NCBI GenBank assembly: GCA_016219455.1
Contig: JACRMZ010000003.1
Location: 1-5,858 of the forward strand
Direction: 5' to 3'
Source: Candidatus Aenigmatarchaeota archaeon
GTDB lineage: Archaea > Aenigmatarchaeota > Aenigmatarchaeia > PWEA01 > JACRMZ01
Length of the DNA: 5,858 nt
Shown piece after piece: positions 1-5,475 of the stretch (its first letter is position 1; each line of letters begins with the position of its first letter). The position numbers and the translations under genes were made by a program. A model generated the notes under the pieces. The model ran no database searches. It had not been told where the DNA came from and worked only from the letters and a program-made list of their open reading frames with translations.

Positions 1-2
1 CT

Positions 3-1157
3 CAGCTTAGGAACGGGCTTTCCGTGACAGGACTAGGGGACACTGGAGTCGGTGGCGGAGCGCCATGGGGATTTTATATTGCCACTTTCGTCTGGTATGT
101 CGGGATAGCGCACGGCGGCATCGCTGTTTCAGCGGCGATACGTCTGCTCAAACTTGATTCCTACAAACCCATAGCCAGAATAGCGGAGGTCGTGACAATA
201 ATAGCCCTTATGATGGCGGGCCTTAGCATAACATTCGATCTCGGGCGCCCAGACAGGATATTCAACATGATAGCCAACTATCCAAAAAGAGTCGGGTTCT
301 CCCCGCTCATCTGGGATTTGAGCGTCGTGATGACTTACCTTGCGCTGAGCATAACATACCTCGTGATAACGATGAGGGAAGACATAGCGAAGCTTAAGGG
401 GAAACTGCCGAAGAACCTAGAACTGTTCTATAAGTTCGTGATGGTCGGCTACACGCAGGATGAGAAACCAAAAGTGGAACAGATGGCCAAATGGCTTGCC
501 ATCTCGCTGATAGCGTTGATGGCGCTGCTAAGCGGCGCGGTCGTCCCGTGGCTTTTCGGCCTCATGTCTTCGCAAGCAGGCTGGTTCGGCGCAGTGCAGG
601 GGGCGTATTTCCTTGCAGCCGCACTGACATCCGCGATAGCGGCTGTCATAATAGTCACGGCATTTGTGAGGAAAGTGTTCAAATGGGACCAGGAAATACC
701 AGAAAAGATATTCAACGGGCTTTCAAAAGTCCTTTCAATCCTTGCACTGGTATACCTGTGGTTCATCATGCACGAGCATTTGTCGGCGCAATACGCTGGC
801 CCAATCATTGAGAAGGAGATATCCTCCAGCATAATCTTCGGGAGGTTCTCGGGGATGTTCTTCTTCGTCATTGGGAGCCTTGCGATGGCAGCGGCATATC
901 TGGGGCTCCAGGGAATGGGCTCTGTGAAATTCAACCTCAAAGCTACCGTGACGATGGCTTCGTTGGTCGTCCTAGCACTCTGGGTGAAGAGAGTCCTTAT
1001 TGTGGTGCCGTCGCTGCTGTACCACAGGCTTCCATACGGAGTCGGGAACTACGTTCCGACATGGGTCGAGTGGTCGCTCTTTGCAGGGACCATAGCTATA
1101 GCGGGGATACTGTTCATGCTGTACACAAAAGTGTACCCGCTCATGGAGGTGGAATGA
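3..1157 (+). CDS. nrfD: NrfD/PsrC-family membrane subunit of a molybdoenzyme, 5' end probably outside the window
   Basis: This is a polytopic membrane protein of the NrfD/PsrC family, which anchors periplasmic or external iron-sulfur molybdoenzymes and passes electrons to or from quinones. Numbering from a GTG at 24, family marks are PWGFYI (14-19) at helix 1, DLGRPDRIF (72-80) followed by SPLIWD (93-98), and the C-terminal VKRVLIVVPSLL (321-332) and YVPTWVEW (343-350) before the last helix. About eight hydrophobic segments can be seen. The GTG has only a weak upstream GGG as ribosome site, and the frame stays open through the left edge (reading QLRNGLS before it), so the true start is probably upstream. 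The gene ends at TGA 1155-1157 and overlaps the next gene. The torD downstream implies that catalytic and Fe-S subunits lie upstream. The family is clear from motifs; the substrate (polysulfide, thiosulfate, DMSO or other) cannot be told. Confidence 0.9.
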   Translation, partial: QLRNGLSVTGLGDTGVGGGAPWGFYIATFVWYVGIAHGGIAVSAAIRLLKLDSYKPIARIAEVVTIIALMMAGLSITFDLGRPDRIFNMIANYPKRVGFSPLIWDLSVVMTYLALSITYLVITMREDIAKLKGKLPKNLELFYKFVMVGYTQDEKPKVEQMAKWLAISLIALMALLSGAVVPWLFGLMSSQAGWFGAVQGAYFLAAALTSAIAAVIIVTAFVRKVFKWDQEIPEKIFNGLSKVLSILALVYLWFIMHEHLSAQYAGPIIEKEISSSIIFGRFSGMFFFVIGSLAMAAAYLGLQGMGSVKFNLKATVTMASLVVLALWVKRVLIVVPSLLYHRLPYGVGNYVPTWVEWSLFAGTIAIAGILFMLYTKVYPLMEVE

Positions 1158-1354
1158 TGGACATTGGGATAATCTTGCTGTTCGGCATAGTGTTCATACC
1201 AGTCTATGTATTCGTGATAGCGAGCATTTTCGGAAAACCCAAGAAGACGAACGTCGCGTTTCTTGTCCTTGGGCTTCCCGTGTCGCTTGCTGTGACTTTC
1301 ATAGCGGGGATGTGGGTACTTGGGAAGGTAATGGGATTGATAATGGGCATATGA
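1157..1354 (+). CDS. Small two-helix membrane protein between nrfD and torD
   Basis: This encodes a 65-residue protein that I do not recognise as a named family. It has two strongly hydrophobic segments, about residues 3-25 (IGIILLFGIVFIPVY onward) and 34-60, joined by a short basic loop with GKPKK, which suggests a helical hairpin. Two adjacent ATG codons (1154 and 1157) could start it. I chose 1157 because GGAGGT at 1145-1150 lies six bases before it, against three for 1154; the choice changes one Met only. It overlaps the nrfD stop, and its own stop overlaps the torD ATG in an ATGA, so the three genes look translationally coupled. Position suggests a small accessory or anchor subunit of the NrfD-containing complex, but that role is inferred from context alone. 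Confidence 0.75.
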   Translation: MDIGIILLFGIVFIPVYVFVIASIFGKPKKTNVAFLVLGLPVSLAVTFIAGMWVLGKVMGLIMGI

Positions 1355-1983
1355 CTCCTGAAATAGAGATGTTGAAAGTCAGAGGGGAACTTTACGCAGT
1401 CCTCTCCAACCTTTTCATGCGGCCACCGACACGCACGTTCGAGAAGGACTTCAGGGAAGGCATTCTTCCCTTTCTTCTTAAAATCCGGGATATTGCAAAA
1501 GGAGAGGAATGGGACGAGTCTATTGAGGCTGGAATCTCGCTTCTGGAGAAATGGTCGTTTAACAGTAAAGGCAACGTGGGAACGGAGTTCACGAAACTTT
1601 TCCGCGGTCTGCGGAAGACTGGGATACCGCCGCCATACGAATCTGTTTATGCAGGAGAGGAGCAGGTTATGGGTGACGTTTCCGATTCCGTGAAATCGTT
1701 CTACAAGGAAGCAGGATTGAAGCTTGCTGACAGCTTCCAGGGGGAACCACCGGACCACATTGGCTTTGAGATATTTTTCCTGGGTTATCTGTGCAACAAG
1801 GAGCTTGAAGATGACAACACAAAGAAGATAAAGGCAAGATTTATGCAGGAGCACCTTATGAGGTGGGCAGTCCCTTTCCTCCGAAAGGTCCAGCAAAGCG
1901 GCAGCGAATTCTATGGCGGAGTTTCAATGATAACTGAGGGCATCCTAAGGATGGAATCTAGAGAGTGCGCTCAGAAAGTCTGA
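1351..1983 (+). CDS. torD: TorD/DmsD-family molybdoenzyme maturation chaperone
   Basis: This is a 210-residue cytoplasmic, predicted all-helical protein of the TorD family. Such chaperones bind the apo catalytic subunit of a molybdoenzyme, often at its Tat signal peptide, and hold back export until cofactor is inserted. The sequence has the family signature EPPDHIGFE (132-140), an earlier PPPYESVY (93-100) and a later HLMRWAVPF (168-176). Length matches the family. I took ATG 1351 because it overlaps the preceding stop as ATGA and gives the usual N terminus (LKVRGELYAVLSNLF); an in-frame GTG at 1312 would only add residues read across the upstream gene. Its 3' end overlaps the convergent AbrB-PhoU gene by 26 bp. 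Its partner is probably the catalytic subunit expected upstream of the window. Confidence 0.92.
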   Translation: MTPEIEMLKVRGELYAVLSNLFMRPPTRTFEKDFREGILPFLLKIRDIAKGEEWDESIEAGISLLEKWSFNSKGNVGTEFTKLFRGLRKTGIPPPYESVYAGEEQVMGDVSDSVKSFYKEAGLKLADSFQGEPPDHIGFEIFFLGYLCNKELEDDNTKKIKARFMQEHLMRWAVPFLRKVQQSGSEFYGGVSMITEGILRMESRECAQKV

Positions 1984-2728
1984 GATTCAGGTAAATTGTT
2001 CTGGAAAGCTGCGCCGCTTTCCCTATTCTCCAAAACGCATCAGAAAGCGCCGCGTGTTTTTTTCCTGCAAACGGCTTTGATGAACCGTCCAAAACGCCGA
2101 ATAACGCGTCCTTTGCCACGACAAAATCCGCTTCAAATGCCCTGGTGTCATCGATTTTTGCCCCCGACAGCTCGTTGGCCGCTGTGGCGATGCCGTCAAG
2201 CTCGCAGGAAAGGGCAAAAAAGACCGGTGACATATCATCCTTATCCACAACAGACTTCCTTAGGGCAAGCAGGTGGACCTTCCTTTCTTCCAGCATCATT
2301 CTGGATATCTCGTCACGGAGGCTGCTGTTGTCAAGTAACGCGGCCTTCGCGGCGCTGACAAAAAGATTGTATGCCATCGCATGCTGCCTTTTGACCAGCT
2401 CTTGTGGTGAAAGGGCGTTTATGTTTACCATTACCCTTGCAATGCCATCCGAACACTCAACGCCTATCAACTCCACGTTTATTTTTTCCGTTGTATCTAT
2501 CATGTCGAACCCTGAAATGTAGAGCGCCACCGCGTCTTCCTTGCTGTCGGCGCTGGCGCGCTTCTCCGGCCTTCTCCCGGTGGCGCTGATCTCCAGAACG
2601 TTGCCGGAAACGGCAAACTTTAGCAAATCCCCTTCCTTTGCGCCAATGCTGGAAATCCAGTCTTTTGGCAACGTTGTGATAAAGCTTCCAGTAGCATTTT
2701 TTTGGAGTTTTCTTGTTTCCATAATCAT
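1958..2728 (-). CDS. AbrB-PhoU family regulator
   Basis: This encodes a 256-residue protein with two parts. Residues 3-50 form a SpoVT/AbrB-like swapped-hairpin domain (METRKLQK, GSFITTLPKDW, GAKEGD), a DNA-binding fold. The rest is a helical PhoU-like region, with ISGFDMI at 71-77, a LIGVE element at 88-92, then the helices NALSPQELVKRQHAMAYNLF and a second repeat around 166-250. Archaeal proteins with this layout are usually called phosphate uptake regulators, but their targets are often unproven. I chose ATG 2728 because it overlaps the tatC1 stop as ATGA and has AGGA five bases upstream; the frame runs on to 2911 but only as non-homologous-looking sequence across tatC1. It is somewhat short compared with typical archaeal members as I recall them. 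No phosphate transporter gene is nearby; it sits downstream of tatC1, so a role tied to Tat or molybdoenzyme expression is possible but only inferred. Confidence 0.85.
   Translation of the reverse strand: MIMETRKLQKNATGSFITTLPKDWISSIGAKEGDLLKFAVSGNVLEISATGRRPEKRASADSKEDAVALYISGFDMIDTTEKINVELIGVECSDGIARVMVNINALSPQELVKRQHAMAYNLFVSAAKAALLDNSSLRDEISRMMLEERKVHLLALRKSVVDKDDMSPVFFALSCELDGIATAANELSGAKIDDTRAFEADFVVAKDALFGVLDGSSKPFAGKKHAALSDAFWRIGKAAQLSRTIYLNLRLSERTL
2003..2063 (+). terminator. Possible terminator of the nrfD-torD operon
   Basis: Nineteen bases after the torD stop there is a perfect 7-bp inverted repeat, GGAAAGC (2003-2009) and GCTTTCC (2016-2022), with a 6-base loop. A run of seven T lies further on at 2057-2063. 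Archaeal termination often uses T-rich tracts, so either element could end the transcript. Both lie inside the C-terminal coding part of the convergent AbrB-PhoU gene, so they may be coincidental with codon sequence. Confidence 0.35.
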
Positions 2729-3408
2729 CTCATTCCTGTCACTACGAGGCTGGCCTCGAACAGGGCTATCATTGGGAGGGAAAGCATTATCTGGCTGACT
2801 GGCGTCGGGTCCGCGGTTATCAGCGCCGTGACTATGAACACAATAACGTATATCTCCCTTCTCCTTGCTTTCAATGTGCTCCTTTGGACTATCCCCCTTG
2901 TGACAAGCCATATGATAATCAGCGGGAACTCGAAGCTTAATGAAAATATGAGAAGCGCCATGGCAGAGAAGTTCACGAAACTCGAAAGTGAGAACATCGA
3001 GTTAACTCCGCCCTCTGCAGCCATCGAAGATAGTATGGAAAGCGCCGAAGGGAGGATTAAACGGTATGTAGCCAAAAAACCTGACACGAACAGCACTAAG
3101 CCGGCAACGGCCCACGGCGCAATTGCCCCCGCCCTTTCCTTTATCAACCTGATTTTCAATGCAAAGAAACCCATTATGGGGATGGAAAAAAGCAGCATCA
3201 TTGCGAGTGCCACCTGAAACCTCGCCATGACATATTCACCGGGTTCTGTTATTATTAGCTCATATCCTTGGGGGAGCAGCGATGACTTCATCTCCAATAT
3301 CGCATAGCCTGAAAGCTCCCATGAAACCAGAAACAACACCAGAAACAGGAGTAAAAACCTCTTTACTTCCTTCTTCATCACAACCGATATATTCGCAAGT
3401 GTTTCCAT
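2725..3408 (-). CDS. tatC: Divergent TatC protein (TatC1) of the twin-arginine translocase
   Basis: This is a 227-residue, roughly six-helix membrane protein of the TatC family, the core receptor that binds twin-arginine signal peptides. Visible family features are TEPGEYV (54-60) before helix 2, the cytoplasmic-loop Phe and Glu equivalent to E. coli F94 and E103 (F81 and E91 within FALKIRLIKER), SFEFP (158-162) in helix 4 with the conserved Glu, and the C-terminal DPTPVSQ (200-206) followed by LPMIALFE. The conserved Pro of the loop and the N-terminal HL-x-[DE]-L-[RK] motif are missing, so the protein is divergent. Start at ATG 3408 is supported by a TATA-like box centred about 27 bases upstream and by the lack of a well-spaced SD, which fits a leaderless mRNA; ATG at residue 11 is an alternative. 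It heads a two-gene unit with the AbrB-PhoU gene. Confidence 0.88.
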   Translation of the reverse strand: METLANISVVMKKEVKRFLLLFLVLFLVSWELSGYAILEMKSSLLPQGYELIITEPGEYVMARFQVALAMMLLFSIPIMGFFALKIRLIKERAGAIAPWAVAGLVLFVSGFLATYRLILPSALSILSSMAAEGGVNSMFSLSSFVNFSAMALLIFSLSFEFPLIIIWLVTRGIVQRSTLKARRREIYVIVFIVTALITADPTPVSQIMLSLPMIALFEASLVVTGMR

Positions 3409-3430
3409 CCTGCATTATTTTCGCCCTGCA

Positions 3431-3440
3431 GAATATTTAC
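3431..3440 (-). promoter_or_regulatory. Candidate TATA box for tatC1 (leaderless)
   Basis: Read on the minus strand, this site is GTAAATATTC. Its centre is about 27 bases before the tatC1 ATG, the spacing expected between an archaeal TATA box and a transcription start at the start codon itself. No convincing SD lies between. This is pattern-based; A/T-rich sequence is common in this gap. Confidence 0.45.
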
Positions 3441-3444
3441 AAGT

Positions 3445-3461
3445 CGTATATGTATTATACG
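3445..3461. promoter_or_regulatory. Inverted repeat in the divergent tat promoter region
   Basis: CGTATA (3445-3450) and TATACG (3456-3461) form a perfect 6-bp inverted repeat around a 5-base centre. The element lies between the divergent tatC1 and tatA genes. It could be an operator for a dimeric regulator. The same bases include TATATGTA, which may be the TATA box for the rightward operon, giving a transcription start near 3479. It is short and in A/T-rich DNA, so chance cannot be excluded. Confidence 0.35.
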
Positions 3462-3483
3462 TAAAATATGTCTGGGAATCTTT

Positions 3484-3523
3484 TCTCCTCCTTTCTCCAA
3501 TTTGAAACAGGAAAAGGAGGTGA
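3484..3523 (+). promoter_or_regulatory. Strong SD of tatA with a possible SD-masking hairpin
   Basis: AGGAGGTGAT at 3515-3524 is a ten-base match to the complement of the usual 16S rRNA 3' end and sits three bases before the tatA ATG. Just upstream, CCTCCTTT (3487-3494) is the exact reverse complement of AAAGGAGG (3513-3520). The stem extends inward by TCC/GGA (3496-3498 with 3510-3512, one bulged C) and outward, past one mismatch, by two pairs. The loop is about 11 bases. If transcribed, this hairpin would cover the SD and could limit tatA translation. Whether the mRNA starts far enough upstream is unknown. Confidence 0.5.
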
Positions 3524-3527
3524 TTAG

Positions 3528-3686
3528 ATGTTCGTTCCAGGAGGTGCAGAGTGGTTGATAATACTGCTCATCGTTATAGTGCTCTTCGGACCAAGCAAAC
3601 TCCCTGAACTCGCGAAATCGATAGGGAAAGCGAAGAAGGCTTTCAAAGAAGGGCAGGAAGAAGAGAAGAAAGAGGAGAAGAAGTGA
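3528..3686 (+). CDS. tatA: TatA, pore-forming subunit of the twin-arginine translocase
   Basis: This short gene encodes 52 residues: a short N terminus with Glu8, one membrane helix (about 9-20, WLIILLIVIVLF), the TatA hinge FGPSKLPELAKSIGKA (20-35), an amphipathic helix to about residue 42, and a charged Glu/Lys tail. It is the canonical TatA layout; TatA oligomers form the export path for folded proteins carrying twin-arginine signals. The essential Phe before Gly-Pro is present. It is shorter than E. coli TatA because the tail is brief. The start is fixed by the perfect SD at 3515-3524. It leads the tatA, tatB-like, tatC2, moaA, moaC run, with four bases between its stop and the next ATG. 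Confidence 0.93.
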   Translation: MFVPGGAEWLIILLIVIVLFGPSKLPELAKSIGKAKKAFKEGQEEEKKEEKK

Positions 3687-3690
3687 TTCT

Positions 3691-3894
3691 ATGATAGGAT
3701 CTTCGGAGCTTCTTCTCATCCTAGCTGTTGCTTTTCTGCTTCTGGGGCCCAAAAGGCTCCCTGAAGTGGCAAAATCGCTGGGAAAAGCTACCGCTGAATA
3801 CAGAAAAGCCGCGAGGGATTTCGAGCTTGAGGCGATAAAGGCGGAGAAGGAGGTTTTGGATGGACCAAAAGATGGGGATAGAAAATCACCTTAG
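3691..3894 (+). CDS. Second TatA-family protein with TatB-like features
   Basis: This encodes a 67-residue single-helix Tat protein. Residues 4-18 (SSELLLILAVAFLLL) form the membrane helix, then LGPKRLPEVAKSLGKA (18-33) forms the hinge and start of the amphipathic helix, which runs on as a long charged helix to about residue 57. Unlike the preceding TatA, it has Leu instead of Phe before Gly-Pro, Lys-Arg-Leu-Pro after it, a SELLL start and a longer helix rich in Arg and Glu. These are features I associate with TatB, which works with TatC in signal-peptide recognition. Sequence alone cannot prove TatB function, and archaeal Tat systems are generally described as TatA/TatC only. The ribosome site is weak (GTGAT at 3683-3687). 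Its last 35 bp overlap tatC2. Confidence 0.88.
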   Translation: MIGSSELLLILAVAFLLLGPKRLPEVAKSLGKATAEYRKAARDFELEAIKAEKEVLDGPKDGDRKSP

Positions 3895-4627
3895 AGACCT
3901 TAAGGCTATTTTCGTCCCACTCGTGGCGATATATGCAATCATAGCCTCTGGCATATACATCTTTTTCCCGTCTTCCCTGGCGATGGCATCATCGCATCTT
4001 GCGCCAGGGATGAGGATTATCTCTTTCTCCCCCACAGAGTATCTTCAGACAAGGCTATACGCCTCTTTTGCCGGGTCTCTTCTGCTTTCGTCACCGCTGA
4101 TTATGCTGGGGATATACAAATTTTGCTCACCGGGCCTTGTAAAAAACGAGAAGAGATTCCTTTCGATATACTCCCCGTTGTTCCTTCTCATAGTTTTCAT
4201 TTCGGCATCGTTCTCATATGCGTTCATTTCCCCGCTAGCGGTAAAGGCGCTCATGGATTATGGTAACGGCGTTGCAACGCCGCTGCTCAGGTTCATTTCC
4301 CCGCTAGCGGTAAAGGCGCTCATGGATTATGGTAACGGCGTTGCAACGCCGCTGCTCAGCGTATCAAAACTGGCATCGTTCTCGATACTGATTGCCGCAA
4401 TCACAGGAGTTGCTTTCGAGATGCCACTCGCAGCTTCCCTTTTGACGCGGCTTGGTATTGTCAACAAAAATGGCATGAAAAGCTGGAGAAAGTATTTTTA
4501 CGCAACGTCGTCCGTCATCGCGTTCTCTGTCGTCTCCCCGCCAATCCTTTCCGTGATTTCTGCTGTGCTTCTCATAGCTATGTACGAGGTTTCGATCCTC
4601 GCATCGGGGGCTTTGTTGTGGCGCTAG
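3860..4627 (+). CDS. tatC: TatC protein (TatC2) with an internal 23-residue duplication
   Basis: This is a 255-residue TatC, the signal-peptide-binding core of the Tat translocase. It has the N-terminal HLRDLK (10-15), SPTEYLQTRL (57-66) before helix 2, YKFCSPGLVKNEKR (86-99) containing the conserved loop Phe, Pro and Glu, AFEMP (185-189) with the helix-4 Glu, and the terminal VVSPP and MYEVSIL elements. ATG 3860 has GGAGGT five bases upstream, inside the preceding gene. Residues 122-144 and 145-167 are the same 23-residue unit apart from the last residue, from a perfect DNA duplication covering the end of helix 3 and the next external loop. Without it the protein would be 232 residues, close to TatC1 (227). 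Since conserved functional residues lie outside the repeat, the protein may still work, or the repeat may disturb topology. It overlaps moaA by 10 bp. Confidence 0.92.
   Translation: MDQKMGIENHLRDLKAIFVPLVAIYAIIASGIYIFFPSSLAMASSHLAPGMRIISFSPTEYLQTRLYASFAGSLLLSSPLIMLGIYKFCSPGLVKNEKRFLSIYSPLFLLIVFISASFSYAFISPLAVKALMDYGNGVATPLLRFISPLAVKALMDYGNGVATPLLSVSKLASFSILIAAITGVAFEMPLAASLLTRLGIVNKNGMKSWRKYFYATSSVIAFSVVSPPILSVISAVLLIAMYEVSILASGALLWR
4222..4359 (+). repeat. Perfect 2 x 69-bp in-frame tandem repeat inside tatC2
   Basis: Bases 4222-4290 and 4291-4359 are identical over all 69 positions; the match does not extend on either side. Sixty-nine is a multiple of three, so the frame is kept and 23 residues are added. 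Each unit holds two perfect palindromes, CCGCTAGCGG (4232-4241 and 4301-4310) and CGGCGTTGCAACGCCG (4267-4282 and 4336-4351). Zero divergence means a very recent event, active homogenisation, or an assembly error. Confidence 0.97.
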
Positions 4628-5475
4628 ACAAATTCGGCAGGAACGTCGATTACCTCAGGATATCTATCACAAACAAGTGCAACATGAAATGCGGCTATTG
4701 CCACGAGGAGGGCAACGTCTCGGAAAAAGAAGTGTCAAAAGACGAGATAGTGAATGCTGTCCGCGTTGCGGCGAAATACGGCGTAACGCGTGTCAAGATA
4801 ACGGGAGGGGAGCCTCTCCTCAGGAGAGATATAACCGGCATAATAAAGGGCATTGCTTCCGTACCTGGCATTGGTGAAGTATCGATGACTACCAACGGCA
4901 GCCTTCTCAAATCGCATGCAAAGGCGCTGAAAGACGCAGGCCTCTCGCGAGTGAACATTGGCTGCGACTCAATCGGGGAAAACATGGAAAAGAACACCTC
5001 TGTGACAAAAGAGGCGATAGATGCGGCAAAGGAAGCGGGGCTCGGACCGATAAAGATAAACATGGTTGTCGTCAAAGGCGTCAACGACCATGAAATCCCG
5101 GAGATGATTGGTTTTGCAAGGGAAAACGGCGTAACGCTGCAGCTCATAGAGCTCATAGAGACCCCGGGGAATTCTGAATACTACAAAAGGCACCACACTC
5201 CCCTAAATAGCTGGGAACAGAGGCTTTCTGAAATCGGGAGTTCTGAAAAACGGAGCATGCAGTCGCGGATGCAGTATTCATTCAAGGGTTCAAAAGTCGA
5301 AATCGTAAGGGCGGACAAGGAGGGCTTTTGCAGGGCATGCAACACGATCCGGCTTTCTTCTGATGGCAAGCTGAAACCGTGCCTCCGCCTTCCAGTCTTC
5401 GTGGACTTTAACGGCGAAAAATCATTTGAAGAGGCAATGGAAAAACGGGTGATATACAATGAAGGCATCAATTGA
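4618..5475 (+). CDS. moaA: MoaA, radical SAM GTP 3',8-cyclase of molybdenum cofactor synthesis
   Basis: This 285-residue radical S-adenosylmethionine enzyme converts GTP to 3',8-cyclo-dihydro-GTP, the first step of molybdenum (or tungsten) cofactor synthesis, before MoaC. The N-terminal cluster motif is CNMKCGYC (Cys21, 25, 28), the SAM-binding GGEP is at 63-66, TTNG at 91-94, and KINMVVVKGVND (146-157) follows. The C-terminal second 4Fe-4S site is Cys238, Cys241 and Cys255, with the usual 2 and 13 residue gaps, in FCRACNTIRLSSDGKLKPC. The start is GTG 4618, supported by the usual DKFGRNVDYLRIS N terminus and GGGGG seven bases upstream. It lacks the C-terminal Gly-Gly tail of bacterial MoaA, and has VNIGCD where many members have VNVSLD. 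It overlaps tatC2 by 10 bp and moaC by 17 bp. Confidence 0.95.
   Translation: MALDKFGRNVDYLRISITNKCNMKCGYCHEEGNVSEKEVSKDEIVNAVRVAAKYGVTRVKITGGEPLLRRDITGIIKGIASVPGIGEVSMTTNGSLLKSHAKALKDAGLSRVNIGCDSIGENMEKNTSVTKEAIDAAKEAGLGPIKINMVVVKGVNDHEIPEMIGFARENGVTLQLIELIETPGNSEYYKRHHTPLNSWEQRLSEIGSSEKRSMQSRMQYSFKGSKVEIVRADKEGFCRACNTIRLSSDGKLKPCLRLPVFVDFNGEKSFEEAMEKRVIYNEGIN

Noticed and set aside
1312..1350. GTG start giving 13 extra residues on the TorD protein
   Set aside because: It lies within the upstream gene and lacks an SD; ATG 1351 gives the normal family N terminus.
1204..1896. 230-codon open frame on the minus strand
   Set aside because: It is antisense to the small membrane protein gene and torD, both well supported; the product resembles nothing and looks like a shadow frame.
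2697..2703. Run of seven A in the coding strand near the start of the AbrB-PhoU gene as a possible slippage site
   Set aside because: The frame is intact and the run encodes ordinary AbrB-domain residues (Gln-Lys-Asn); no alternative product is visible.
2729..2911. 61-residue N-terminal extension of the AbrB-PhoU protein
   Set aside because: The extension overlaps the tatC1 coding end, is unlike an AbrB domain, and ATG 2728 has both an ATGA overlap and an SD.
3378..3752. 124-codon open frame on the minus strand across the tat promoter region
   Set aside because: It runs antisense to tatA and the start of the next tat gene and across the promoter; its sequence is low-complexity Arg, Leu and Phe rich with no family resemblance.
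4695..5156. 153-codon open frame on the minus strand
   Set aside because: It is antisense to moaA, whose motifs are unambiguous; the Ser-rich, Pro-rich product is typical of a complementary-strand shadow.
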